A DNA stretch of 64,000 nt, taken from assembly GCA_020698575.1 (NCBI GenBank), contig CM036247.1, positions 28,248,431 through 28,312,430 of the forward strand, read 5' to 3'. The stretch's first letter is position 1; every line of letters starts with the position of its first letter. Made by a program: the position numbers and the translations under genes. The DNA comes from Bostrychus sinensis. Its lineage: Eukaryota > Chordata > Actinopteri > Gobiiformes > Eleotridae. Shown piece by piece: positions 10,661-21,665 of this stretch. Under the pieces are notes generated by a model. That model searched no databases, had not been told where the DNA came from, and saw only the letters and a list, made by a program, of their open reading frames with translations.

Positions 10661-11896
10661 CTTTAAAAACAGGATATTATCTAACTTTTCTAAAGACATT
10701 TGACAGGGAAAAAAAATGCTTCTTAAAATTTCTGGAAAAGTAGCTAACTTCTGACTAAAATATTAACCTAGAGGCCTTTGCACACCAGTACTGTATAGAA
10801 TTTGTCTGTGAAGATTTTCATTCATCAGCTTGTCATAAAACAAGGTTTAAGAGTCATTTGGGGTGTTGTTTGTAGAGTTGGGGACATTTTGTATTAAAAT
10901 CTTATCAAACCCAAAACCAATTAACACAACTGTGTAACAGTTTGTGAGTTCTGGGTGCAGCTTTTAGTGTAAGGATTCTGACTTATCAAAAAAAGTGACA
11001 GAAACTGAATTTTCAGAAAATGAGTAAAAAATTTTCACCAAGTCAAGTCAGTGGATTTTCCCTTGTCGACTATATTGCCTCATTAGACTTAGATTACTCA
11101 ATTTTCTTTCTCACACACATAGCTCATCAGTTCTAGTGCAGACCTCTCAATGCCCTCCATCATTAGACTTGTCATACTGTCAGTATATACCACCCGGCTT
11201 CATCCACCTCCTCACCCACTGCCACCCCCTTACCCAGTCATAAAGAACAGACCCTTTTTCTGTACAGGAAGAGAAAGAGAAACCCCTATCTCTTTTTGTT
11301 GCAGCTTTAATTTACTTTGTCCATTAATATTTCAGGGCCCTCTGCAGGCTTGGTGGGTACCTCTGTGTGTGGATCTGTGTGTATGTGGGGATAGGATTAA
11401 TATTTCAGCGGGCCTTATTGGAGACCCCTGTACCGACTTCACTGAGCCATCGTAGCATGTTGCACAAGCCTTTCCATGCACGATTTCTTCTTTGTGTAAT
11501 CTCCTATACGTCGTCTCTGAACTTTAAATTTCATAGTCAGCTTTCAAAGAGTATAATTAGTTGGTAATACTTTGTTATATGTTTTGTTATAACAGAATTT
11601 GTTACCATCTGCTATCACTTTGTTCCTCTTTGTTGTATAGTTGTACTATAAAAACATATACAGCGGATAATAATCCATACATATCTTGTTTCATTATTTA
11701 AGCACACATGGCAAACACTAGTGATAAAATCCACCATCTTTACCCACACAATGATTAATCTTGGTATTAAAAGAAAAATGCATATACTAAAGTTATGGCA
11801 TCGTGTGTCATTATGTCATGTGATAGCCATGTCTACATAAATACTTTAATAAAAATACACAAATATTATTCTTTAGCTATTCAGAGATAACCAAGG

Positions 11897-11897
<1 letters not shown>
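10659..11897. other. Unique AT-rich non-coding DNA
   Basis: No gene found. Pyrimidine-rich stretches at 11190-11260 and a GC-richer segment at 11330-11470 give open frames of 66-101 codons with low-complexity composition. These are judged to be chance. Confidence 0.5.

Positions 11898-11957
<60 letters not shown>
11898..11957. repeat. (TA)30 microsatellite
   Basis: Sixty bases of perfect TA dinucleotide repeat, able to extrude as a cruciform. It directly abuts a TTAA MITE fragment. Confidence 0.97.
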
Positions 11958-11962
<5 letters not shown>

Positions 11963-11964
<2 letters not shown>

Positions 11965-12105
11965 TAAGATGTTATGACCTGGTATTCTGACAGCTTTCTA
12001 CCATGTTGTAATGTTGTTCCCTCATCAAAAACATACCTGGAGTTATGCTTTGTTTCATTCATGCCTGTATTCTCTACATCCCTCTACATCCAGTCTGCGC
12101 TCATT
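11963..12105 (+). mobile_element. Fragment of a TTAA-flanked MITE
   Basis: The segment reading AGCTTTCTACCATGTTGTAA, GTTGTTCC, CATACCTGGAGTTATG and GTTTCATTCATGC matches the left half of the complete MITE at 52.93 kb over roughly 100 bases. A diverged TTAA end lies at about 11963. The right half is missing or unrecognisable. Confidence 0.65.
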
Positions 12106-12346
12106 CATTTATCACAAAAAAAAAAATGTGTACAGCTCTGTCTACACTGATTACTCAGAGCCATTTTTCATTTTGATGTAAAATAGCATCATACAAAAAG
12201 TTAAAGAAAATAAAAAGCTCTTTTTCTATGGCTCTGTTCAAAAGACCTGTAACAGCTCTGCACTCTGCTGGTCTCTTGACCTGTTTCTTTATGGCAGTAG
12301 TAAAGTAATTATTAGAATTGCTTTCTTTTAGTCAGATAATGATTTT
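12106..12346. other. Short unique non-coding stretch
   Basis: AT-rich sequence with nothing identifiable, between the MITE fragment and the palindrome. Confidence 0.5.
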
Positions 12347-12394
12347 AAGAAGTTAAAGACATATGTCTTTAAAGACATATGTCTTTAACTTCTT
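12347..12394. repeat. Perfect 48-bp palindrome
   Basis: Two 24-base halves are exact reverse complements with no spacer; the centre lies between 12370 and 12371. The core is a 16-bp palindrome (AAAGACATATGTCTTT) present twice in tandem, at 12355-12370 and 12371-12386, enclosed by AAGAAGTT and AACTTCTT arms. It can extrude as a cruciform or fold as a hairpin if transcribed. No transposon ends were recognised around it. Confidence 0.95.
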
Positions 12395-12812
12395 CAGCAA
12401 TTTGAGTAAGCAGTAGCTTGTATTCTGAATCGGGTCACATGGGCCAGCCTTTGCCCCCCATCACCTGTCGCTGGTTCACTACTGTTCCCTCTGTGTACCT
12501 CTTGTGATAGACCACTGCAGAAAAGGAACATCTTACAAGAGCTGCAGATATGGAGATGCTCTGACCCAGTCATCTAACCATCACAATTTGGCTCTTATCA
12601 AATTGACTCAAATTCTTATGCTTACCCATTTTTCCTTTTTATAACACATCAACTTTAAGGACAAAATGTTCACTTACTGCCTAATATATCCACCTAATAA
12701 CAGGTGCCATAATGAAGAGATAATGAGTTATTCACTTCACCATGTAATTTATACTCAAACAACTGACACACACACAAGAAAGAAATGAGTAGCTAATCAT
12801 CATCAAGACAAG
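12395..12812. other. Unique non-coding DNA
   Basis: No gene or repeat recognised; AT-rich with a GC-richer stretch at 12430-12500. Confidence 0.5.
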
Positions 12813-12885
12813 TGATGGTTGTCCAGTACACCCCACCTCATGCCCAAAGCAGCAGGAATCCCTGCAACATGATAAGCAGGTAAAA
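12813..12885 (+). repeat. SINE fragment (3' end)
   Basis: TGATGGTTGTCC, AGTACACCCCACCTCATGCC, CAAAGCAGCAGGAATCCCTG and GATAAGCAGGTAAA follow the order of the 3' end of the SINE family seen at 8.4 kb. The 5' part is missing. Confidence 0.6.
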
Positions 12886-13254
12886 TAAATTATTCCTAAT
12901 TAAGATCTAAATAGCTTTGTCCAACTACTTAATATGGAGGCAACTGAAGTCTATATTGGTGAGGTGTAAACCTTATCCAATCTGGCCCTGGCACAGGTAA
13001 TGCTGTTTGACTGTTCATGATTTTTAGAGTGATGTCCTCAGGTTTCAAACTCTCTGAAATTAAAAGGTGACTTGAATGCCTTTATTACCAATATTAAAGC
13101 TAAGGGAATACAACCAATCCACAACATAATAATGAACTCGAATTATCTGTGACAGGTGCATTTGAGGAAAAAAATTGCAGACAAACTCTGACCTCCAAAC
13201 AAATGCGTTCTGATATACAAGAGAAAATGTAGCATGCAGTCAATTTGGCCAAGT
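12886..13254. other. Unique non-coding DNA
   Basis: AT-rich sequence; nothing identified. Confidence 0.5.
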
Positions 13255-13870
13255 TGGAATTGGATTTTGAAGTTGGAAGAGGATGATGAGGATGTAGGGG
13301 CAGCTTTTATCACAGATCAGTGGCTCTCTGAGCGGGGGTCTCCCGGTCGCTGCATCAGGGGCGCCTGGCAGGAGGCCATATTGAAATGAGGTGCCTTCCC
13401 CCGGGCTCTTAGCCACCCCTGACATTTGGATGAGAGTGCACGTGTGTCTGTGCATGTGTTCTGGGTATGGGGCGGGGGCGCGTGTGTTTCCGCCCTGAGA
13501 GCCGATTGCCTCCGCTCCCCTGCTACTCGCTTCTATCCCTGCCCGCCGTCACCCTTCTTCAATTGGGCCCCGTTTCTCATTTGCCTATTCATTTAAAAGC
13601 ACAAAATGCCTACTGAGATCCAATATGGGGCTGAGGCAGGGGGGCGCGAGTGGGCCCTCAGCGGGGGTCCAAAACACAGCAACAACACGATGAAGACGGG
13701 GGACGAGACGGTGGATGCCCAGACCTCCGACGGGCGCTGCCTTTAAATGGCTTCTTCTCTTCTCTCTCTTTGTTTTTCCTCACTGATGCTCTGCTCACTG
13801 GGGTAGTGCTGAGATTGGGAAGTGCAGCCCGCTTGACCCTGCTGCCGAGTCCAGGCGGGGGTCCCCACTA
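13255..13870. promoter_or_regulatory. GC-rich unique block, candidate regulatory element
   Basis: A sharp rise in G+C over about 600 bp, with several CpGs (GGGGCGGGGGCGCG at about 13469, GGGGGGCGCGAG at about 13639), stands out from the AT-rich background. Segments such as GGAGGCCATATTGAAATGAG are not repeat-like. Open frames of 71-73 codons lie on both strands without protein features. It could be a CpG-rich enhancer, a non-coding transcript promoter or a distant promoter; no TATA box or initiator was identified. Confidence 0.35.
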
Positions 13871-14647
13871 AACACTCTTTATGTGTGTGTGTCTGTTTTT
13901 AAAGGAACCACCCTCTGTCCACCTCTGTCATTATTTCACGCTTCTTCCCTCCCTTCTTCCTCCTCACCTCAGAGGCTCCAAAAAGCCCAAAAGCAAAGGC
14001 CCAACTTCTGAAACTTCTTTCATTGGTTTTAGAAGTCAGAAGAAATCGCACTTTGTATAAATGCTAAAGGAAGTCGTGGTTAGCCCTGAGTAGCAGCGCC
14101 AGCACCGTCTGACATGTTTTATGCATGGACAGCAGGTCTTACAGGTCAGAGAGTTTCACATCAACAAAGTGTGGAGGGTGGGTGAAGTCGAGAGGTGTGC
14201 CACAGAGGCCAAGGGGACAGGGAGGAGGGAAGAAAGACAATGTTTAGTTGGAGAAGAGAAAGTCTTGGAGTAAACAGTTTTCACTTCTGAAAAGAAAACC
14301 AATATTTATTAATAATTATTGATTATTAAGTTGTAAAATCCATATGAATACAGTGAATAAGTGAAAGTGGCTGATTTAAACTGTCTTAACTTTCATCAAG
14401 GAAATTATTTCATTCATTTCCTTTCATTTGCATGTAGCTCATAGCCAAAAACAGTTCACGGAAGAAAGGTGTCATAGTTTTACTGTGTGTATTAACACGA
14501 GAATCAAGGCTAAATGTCCTCCAAGATTAAACTTTCAGACTTTGATTCCCTAAGGAGCACTATCAGAATGAATTAGTGCTATAGGTACATTTTGATTTAC
14601 AAAAAATCCTGCATTATAATTCTTTAATAGTTCAATAATTTGATGAC
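13871..14647. other. Non-coding DNA
   Basis: Pyrimidine-rich at 13900-13980 (CTTCTTCCCTCCCTTCTTCC), otherwise unique with no gene. The 13990-14110 stretch has mixed composition without recognised motifs. Confidence 0.5.
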
Positions 14648-14880
14648 TGGGGGCACAGTGGCAGAGCAGTTAGTGCTCCTTCCTCCCAGCAAAGAAGTTG
14701 TGAGATTGATCCTCAGGTTGGTCATCACAAAATCTCCTTGGATGGAGTCTGCTTGTCCTCCCGGTGTTACTGTGAGTTCTCTCCAGGTACTCCTGCTTCC
14801 TCCCACTTGCTCACACACTTGCCCATGTGACTGCAACCCCACTGCTCCTTGAGTGTACAGCGCAGAAAGGCTTCGATAAC
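14648..14880 (+). repeat. SINE copy, tRNA-like head retained
   Basis: Begins GGGGGCACAGTGGCAGAGCA, followed by GTTAGTGCTCCTTCCTCC and a B-box-like GAGATTGATCC. The body then shows GGATGGAGTCTGCTTGTCCT, CTCTCCAGGTACTCCTGCTT and CCTCCCACTTG. It is the same family as at 8.4 kb, but the 3' half beyond the CCTCCCAC landmark is diverged or lost. Confidence 0.72.
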
Positions 14881-15762
14881 AACGTTCAAGTAGTAATTCT
14901 TCCTGGCGAGTGCTGTCACTCATAAACTCTGCAATTTACTCAAAGACTTATTTTGTGACTGAGCACTTCTCCATCAGTCCTCCTCTGAAAGGTTTACTTG
15001 TGAACTGATAACCAAGAATCCAAGCAGCAATATCTATGCTATGTAAGCAGCAGCAAGTACAATATATTTCCAATTACTTACTTGCTTACTTGGCCCAAAA
15101 CTACTTTTTAAGGGTCTTCAGAATCGAAATGAACAGACGGTCTTGACACTGTCTTAACCTACCCCGTTCTTGGTCATAACTAATTAATTATTGGTCTATT
15201 TTTACTCTAATTTCAAACATTTTCATAAACTATTAAAACAAAAGATTTCAATTTTCACATATTTGGAGTTTAATGTGTTGCATAGGACTTCATTTAACCT
15301 TGATTTAATATGAGAGTGTGCAGTGTCTGTGAAGTACAGCAGGAGGGAGCAGCCAAGTGATTACTCAGAGGAACTTTGGCAGAAAAGCTGGAACAGATCT
15401 GCAAACAGCTGCTGATATCTGTTGATTCAATGTTCAGGTCCCAATCCATTTCGTCTGCTCCCTTTTTAATATCTCCCTCAGACTAACAACCATTCACCGT
15501 AAACGCATCAGATTAATCTAGTGTAGGAGACACTCTCATCTTTGTAACTAATCAGCATTTGAGGCATGTAATAAAGCCATCATGAGCTCACCATCACCAC
15601 AGAGCAAAACACAAGCACCTGGTTAAGATCATTACTTACACATACTATTACACACTGGCAGCCGCTGGTGCAGAGATAAGTGGAGTGTGGAGGGTAAAGG
15701 AAGCCACACAAAGTTGAAGCATGAATCTTAGTTTATTTATATATAATGGTGAAAGAGTTTTT
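14881..15762. other. Unique non-coding DNA
   Basis: No gene or recognised repeat. The stretch 15300-15700 has balanced composition with AATCAGCATTTGAGG and GATTAATCT-type segments, but no clear cluster. Confidence 0.5.
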
Positions 15763-15997
15763 TCTGGGGCAGCAGTGGTAGAGGAGTTTTAATAGATGGA
15801 GGGTTTCTGGTTCAATTCCCACCCTGACACTTTACCAACATTGCCTAACAGTCACAGTATATGACTGGTTGCAACATGAAAAACATCCATTAAAACTTAT
15901 TATTCATTAAAAACATGTCAAAACACTGCAATTGATTCACTGTGGCGACCCTGTGAGAGAGCAGCTAAACATAAAAAAAATAAATAAAAAAAATAGA
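15763..15997 (+). repeat. SINE-like element with GCGACCC tail
   Basis: The head TGGGGCAGCAGTGGTAGAGG carries the B-box-like GGTTCAATTCC. The end CACTGTGGCGACCCTGTGAG, GAGCAGCTAAACAT and an A-rich tail (about 15971-15997) matches the 3' end common to a fish SINE family. The middle is diverged. Confidence 0.6.
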
Positions 15998-16187
15998 AAA
16001 TTTTGAAATGTGAGTCCTGAGTGCCACAAATGTTGGAGTAAAATAATAATAAACAATAACTTGTGTAAAAGGTGAGTTACAATGGTGGGCTTAACATTGT
16101 GTTTCACGTAAACATCAGATGAAAATCACCAGAATAAAAGCCAAAGATATTTTGTATTTTTAAAAACTGTTAATGTGTTACTGTTAT
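15998..16187. other. Short AT-rich non-coding stretch
   Basis: Nothing identified. Confidence 0.5.
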
Positions 16188-16265
16188 CGGCAGCACAGTG
16201 GCTTAGTGGTTAGCACTCTCGCCTCGTAACAAGAATTTCCCTATAGGGATCAATAAAGTATACCT
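16188..16265 (+). repeat. SINE head fused to a short tail
   Basis: GGCAGCACAGTGGCTTAGTG and GTTAGCACTCTCGCCTCG are the 5' tRNA-like part of the SINE. It is followed directly by AATTTCCCTATAGGGATCAA and TAAAGTA, a 3' tail seen on other fish repeats. The body is missing, so this is a truncated or chimeric copy. Confidence 0.65.
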
Positions 16266-17939
16266 TAACCTTATCATCTATTGTCCAAACTACTGTCCTA
16301 TATATTTTTTGGGACTTTTCTGTATTACACACTTTAACAAACATTGGTGAAGTGTGGTTCTTGCATAACCATGACCAAGTCAAAAGTTATATTTTTATGT
16401 TTAATTTTTAACATTTAGGTTTTGGTCTTTTACAAATGCATATCAGGGCTAGTCCTAATTCTAATTATTTTTCTTTTCTTTAGTCTGTTTCTGTGTATGT
16501 AAGCATGCACTAGAGAGGCAGTACCAACAAAAGACTTCTCGGCCTGACGTTAGTTTAAATGTTAGATTTGGGCCATATATACATATGTTTTACTTGGTGG
16601 AAATAGCTGTGAAGGGTAAGGGTTCCAGACCCATTTGACCAAAAGAATTGCAAATTGAATGGTTTGTGAAACTATATTAAATATCACAAGAAGAATGAAC
16701 ACCATTGTTTGTGTATCTGTCACGTCTAGTACTTATACATTTTTCAATGATTACTCCTAACCCTTATCTAAGAACCTCTATGAGCAGCACAGGCTACTTG
16801 CCTGTTTTAATTTTCAAAACATAAACAAAATGAAAGGAAACCACACTTCCTCCCATTCATATTCCCCCTTTAATGATACTCTTCAAGGAAAATGAAGAGC
16901 ATCTTCAAAACACATTAGAAGAAAAAATCCTTAATAGTGGCCATTTAGCCAGGCTTATTTTCACAATTGCGGGACGCTACAGTAGCACCTACTATTTGCT
17001 TTTAAATGTTTGATCTAATTGCTTGGTAAATTACAACCACTTAAAACCTAAAAAAAGTTCAAAGCTGAGCGCTACGTTACTTGCATCCATTCCTTTCTGC
17101 AATGTGTGCTGCTGGTTTAAATGTGTTCATTGATGGCCTTCCCCTGTGTTTATATTCTATGTAAATATTTAAAGCGACAAAATGGTGCAAGTGCTGCGTT
17201 TTAGACCTGCATTGTCCCAAAACACTGCAATCAGGGGAAGATCTCACATATGCAAAAGAGGCAATAGAAGCGGACCGCACTTTCACGTTTGACAGAGTAC
17301 CTTTCTGTGTTGAATACATTACAGCCGCCGTGGAATAAGAGCAAATGAATGCCTGCTCACTCCTCCAGCTCCCAGCGTCACAGCGGCACAGCATGGAAAA
17401 TAGCAATTCATCCCCATTACATTTTCATCATACCTGTGATAAACAATAGCACCCCGCCCACTCTGGGAAAAGACGTCTCTGTTCTATTTTGACCCATGTA
17501 CAGGAAGTCAATGGTCTAACTCAGAAAAATAGGACCAAGGTTTGGATACAGTGGGTAAATTAGGAAGATTGTGGGTTTAGTTTAAAATAGTCACCAGGTT
17601 CAGGTAGACCTGGAAACTCTAAGTAAAACTGGACAACAACATACTAAAGTACAACACAGACTGTTAGTATGTAGATCTGCCAACATCCACTGAATCACTT
17701 GTGGAGTACTAAATCACAAAAACCATTATAAAATGGGAAACATGATGAGTTAATGACCATATTTAGGGGGGAACACATGATAGTGTCCCAACAGAAGTCT
17801 ATAGGAGTATCAGAACACTCATTAAAGTGCTCCTCAATTCCACACCTTGCACACACAAAAAAACAAAAAAAAAAACATGAAAGTCTCCAACAAACGCAGG
17901 ATGATGAGAGCCAGGAGGGTGCCGTGGGAGTTGGAAGGA
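16266..17939. other. Unique non-coding DNA
   Basis: AT-rich, no gene. The 17080-17400 stretch is GC-richer, with an open minus frame of 109 codons (17406-17077) that resembles nothing known. An A-rich run near 17859-17876 is unremarkable. Confidence 0.5.
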
Positions 17940-18310
17940 CATCTATCCCCCTTTAAGCCCACCTTATTGGCGCGTGATGACCCTGGACGTGGGGCTATTG
18001 TCTAGGCTCCTTATCATAATGTAGGCTGTGTTGTCTTCTCCATTACACCTCGGCCATTCAATTAGCCCCCATTACCATAGTAATAGAGCGCTGCGTCGCC
18101 GGGGTCAGGACTGACAAGGGGAGGAGGAGAGCGGTCAGAAGCAGAGAGAGCGGAGAGAGATGTCAGTGCACCTGTAGGCACCAACGTCAACCTCCATTAT
18201 GTCCAAAACAGCCTGGCCAAAGTCACTGGTGGACAAGGTGGAAGAGTGGAATCTCCGTGAAGGACAAAGTTGTCGGAAGGTGACGGGCCCGTATTAGTAA
18301 GACACCATAA
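17940..18310. promoter_or_regulatory. Candidate enhancer-type element
   Basis: A unique, GC-richer block with segments that look preserved: CTCGGCCATTCAATTAGCCC, CCATTACCATAGTAATAGAG, GCGCTGCGTCGCCGGGG and CTCCATTATGTCC. It has ATTA/TAAT homeodomain cores, a purine-rich stretch at 18117-18160 and no open frame of note. Such blocks in AT-rich vertebrate deserts are often conserved developmental enhancers; conservation was not tested here. Confidence 0.4.
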
Positions 18311-19177
18311 GAAGACAGAGAACCTGCGAATGTTGTCGAGAAGGGGATCTAGACGATGACAGATTTTACAGGGGCCGGCTCCATAGTGTCACCTTGGGAT
18401 CCAGACATTTTGATAGATGCAATGACCTTGTGGGATATGCAGCATTTTGAGCAAGCAATGAATTTATTGTAGGAATTAAAGGAGAAAGCCAAAGACAAAT
18501 GGCCAATTTGATATGGCCATTTTCCAAGACGTCAATAGTGACTTAGTACAACTGGAGCTAAGTGGTAGTGATTACCAATAATGAGTGTTGTAAAACAAAC
18601 AGCTACACAGAAGAGTCCGATTGATACAGCAGCTTTAAAGGACAGTGAAAAGGGGAAATAAACATGTTCCAATGGGATAGTGTTGCACTCACGTCACTCA
18701 CTGGGAGTTCATTTATTCCCGCTTAGCAGATTGTTTGCATATGCTTTCTGAGAAGCATAAACAGTATTGAAGGTGAGTCAGCTGTACTGACATGGCCCAG
18801 GCAACCATACCAACCAACTGTATGGTAAAAAAAACAATGTTTTAAGTTACTAAATTACTATTATTTGTTATAATAAATTACAACATGAATATTCAATTTT
18901 TTGTTATAAACAAAGGTCTAGAATGGGTATATGGCAACATTTTAGCATTAAAACATTTTGTTCAGAGAGGCTTATAAGTAAAAGCAAAGTAGTAAAATAA
19001 AGTAAAAAAAAAAAAAACATACTGACAACCTACTGTATACTTTGCTATTATAATGGAAGTTTTCTATGTGTCACTTGATGCATGTTGGCCCCATGATCGA
19101 TTCCCTTTTCCATATCAGTTGAATGACAGGGCATGATTGGTCAATACACCTATCAGTCAATCAAATGAAGAAATAAT
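18311..19177. other. Unique non-coding DNA
   Basis: No gene or identified repeat; an A-rich run lies near 19004-19017. Confidence 0.5.
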
Positions 19178-19201
19178 GGGGGGGGGGGGGGGGGGGGGGG
19201 G
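19178..19201 (+). repeat. Poly(G) run, 24 bases
   Basis: An uninterrupted run of 24 G bases, G-quadruplex-prone. Length in an assembly is unreliable for such runs. The glycine-rich reading frame across it is an artefact. Confidence 0.95.
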
Positions 19202-19373
19202 CAACTCTAACACAAGGCAGTATAACAAAATCTCTACAAAACATTTCAGCTCAGTTCATGGTGATAATGAGAAGGCTATTACGATGCATTGCTCTAACAC
19301 AGAACTTTTTAGACAGGTTGTGGACTTCTATTTATTAATTCATTCTTCTTCTTCTTCATCTTAAGCAACAACC
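19202..19373. other. Short non-coding stretch
   Basis: Unique sequence ending in a small TTC repeat (about 19344-19358). Confidence 0.5.
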
Positions 19374-19492
19374 TTGGGCCTAAGGTGGGGTACACCCTGG
19401 ACAGTGGCCAATTAGTCACAAGGCTGATACAGAGAGTCACCCATTCACACATGCATGTCTTAGGACAGTAGGAGGAAGACGGAAACACAGGT
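19374..19492 (-). repeat. SINE fragment, minus strand
   Basis: Read on the minus strand, it shows CTTCCTCCTACTGTCC, ATGCATGTGTGAATGG, GGTGACTCTCTGTATCAGCC and TTGGCCACTGTCCAGGGTGT, the body of the window's SINE family. Both the tRNA-like head and the extreme 3' end are missing. Confidence 0.65.
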
Positions 19493-19974
19493 AGAATATA
19501 CAGCATGTGTGCAGAAACAGCCTCTTTTTTCTGTATTAACTGCAGTCATTAATTCAATATTGACAAGCAGTCTAGACCAACAGCCAATGGGAGTCAAGAC
19601 TCCTTCTATTTAGGCATACAATTGGTCAAAGCTTCTGGTATGTTCTGAATCTTTTCATTTAATAATGCTTAATAATAGGGTAATAAAAGGTGTTGTTTTC
19701 AGAGATCAGTAATTTTACAATATGCTGTTAGGTTATTAAACACTTACTTTCTAAAAAAATAAGTCTCACCATTAATCGTTCCTCTACTTTCTAACTCTTG
19801 ATGTTCTTCCCTCAGTGCCTGTGCCTGAGTCAGTGCCAGGGCTCGTGCCAGGCGACCAGTGCCTGTCTCTTGTCCCTGACTGCATGTCGCCCTGTTGTCG
19901 CTGCCACTTTCTGGCAAAGTACCCATACGAGGCAGCGATATGGAGGACCAGGGAAAAGCAAGGGGTAAAGAAGA
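19493..19974. other. Unique non-coding DNA
   Basis: 19800-19970 is GC-rich and contains an internal near-repeat of GTGCCTG (GTGCCTGTGCCTGAGTCAGTGCC). Open frames of 83-99 codons lie on both strands with no domain. It may be part of the adjacent regulatory block. Confidence 0.4.
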
Positions 19975-20170
19975 AAGGCAAGGAAACAAGGCTACGCATG
20001 CAGATGCAAAGCCCATCTCGTTTACAAATATGCAAATGTGCTTGGCTTTGTGATATGCAAATGAGAGATTACAGAGCGCTAATTAGGGTCAAAAGAACTG
20101 TTCACGTCAATTAGAGGAGAATGAAAAAACGATCCCTGCACTCTGTGGCCCCAGCCCCCAACCCCTGCCA
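19975..20170 (+). promoter_or_regulatory. Candidate enhancer with paired POU octamers
   Basis: Two perfect octamers ATGCAAAT lie at 20030-20037 and 20055-20062, 25 bp apart (start to start), and a near match (AGATGCAAAG) lies at about 20002. GCTAATTAGG (homeodomain core) follows at about 20079, and CAATTAGAGG near 20108. The octamer is the established binding site of POU-domain factors (Oct/Brn). The cluster in unique, non-coding sequence suggests a neural or embryonic enhancer; that function is inference. Confidence 0.5.
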
Positions 20171-21540
20171 CGGATATCCTCAGCTTTTGTCTTAAAAAAT
20201 GGAGACATGAAAAAGACTAATAATGAGAGACATATGTACAGGGGGCGGGATAGAGAGGTCGGGATCAGCAGAACGCCTCCTGAAAAGGCCAGCGGTCCGG
20301 GTTGATTTGGAACAAGCCTATGTTTGACTTTTTTATTTCATGATAGGCATAAAGAACAGAGCCATACTGTTCCTAAAGTACCAGGCCTTGGATTTTACAT
20401 TGTCACTCCTGCCATTTTTCATTATAATATGAGATGACAAAAAGTCTCTTGATACAATTTAAAGATTTTTGCAAGCATTATAACTAGTATGTACATGGTA
20501 TTTTCAAATAAAGGGTTAACTTGACACATTCTGAAGCCTTGTGTGTAGATAAAATACTTCATTCTCAACTGTTTATTTTTTGTTTTAGTTTTTGACACCA
20601 CAAAAGCTGAACAAGTGCTGTTAACCCTTACATTTATACAAAGTATTTTGTGCATTTTGCTATGTTGTATTAACTGCATTGTAGGCACATAGAAAAAGCT
20701 GCACTTTGACTTTTCCCAAAAAAAGCAAACAGCTGTGTTTTCTACAATCCTGTAACTCAAAGTTGAAAAAAAAAACATGAATTGGTGAATCCAAATTGGA
20801 AAAAAGGGGAAAGCAAATGGTTGTCTTGTCTTGTCATGTAAGTCACAATTAACTTTCCACTGGGAGTACCCTTCCTCGGGCCCAAAGTAGCTCATATAGG
20901 CTTCACATGTCCATCACCCAAGAATGATTAACATGTGTTTTTAGATTTGTTAACATAAATCATCACAAAAATGCTGGACATTTGCAGACAGATTATCAGT
21001 CTTGATGTTTCAACCTGTGTGTCACGTGCTTTGTATCTTAAATGTTGCAAATAGCAGATAACTGACTACTACTTGACTATGAGACCTCTATGACAAAGGC
21101 TAACATCCTTCATCCTGCATGAGTGTTTTAACTTCAGAAAGCAAAAACTTCTAATTGCTAATATACACTCAAGCAGTGTTTAAGGTCATATGTGACAGGA
21201 CTATGACAGTATCTGGCATCACAAGTGGGGAATGCAATCTGCAATTCCCATAGTCCTTGAGCCTTCCCACCTGTCAATATTGTCCCTTTTATTTGAATAA
21301 AAATAACTACTTAATTCAATCAGGGCAAGAGTCTCTTAGTGGAATCTCGCCTCGACAGAGTCATATTTAGATAAGGACAAAGCTAGCCTAGCCTCATAAT
21401 ATACAGAGGGTAAGGAACAATAAGAGGACAAAAAGATCAGAAGGTGAGTGACAGAACAAGGCACACTCCATCTCTCCCCTGTCCTTCTGTCCTTTCATAC
21501 CTGCTTTGGTGTGTGCACATGTTGGCCATACACAGGAGGG
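20171..21540. other. Unique non-coding DNA
   Basis: No gene. The minus strand is open for 157 codons (20895-20422), but the product is rich in Phe, Tyr and Lys from A/T-rich sequence and lacks any domain. At 21310-21420 there is a GATA-type site (TTAGATAAGGAC) in a slightly GC-richer stretch. Confidence 0.45.
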
Positions 21541-21665
21541 AAGTGCTCTTATATTTGCATCCTAATGACCCCTCCAGTGGCCCCTGAGGCTGGGCCCTCT
21601 GCTCTACCTGGAGATCAATTAGGGCCAGGGCCGGTAGTGCGCTGTGGCCCATTATAAACCAACAG
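21541..21665 (+). promoter_or_regulatory. Candidate regulatory element with octamer and homeodomain sites
   Basis: An inverted octamer ATTTGCAT (21553-21560) is followed at once by CCTAATGACC. GAGATCAATTAGGGCC (TAAT-type core) and GCCCATTATAAACC lie downstream, embedded in GC-rich unique sequence. The arrangement is enhancer-like; the role is inferred. Confidence 0.4.

Noticed and set aside
19137..19364. 75-codon plus frame with a glycine run
   Set aside because: The glycines come from the 24-base poly(G) run; there is no other protein-like content.
20422..20895. 157-codon minus frame
   Set aside because: Phe/Tyr/Lys-rich from AT-rich sequence, with no domain or splice context; chance is the simpler reading.
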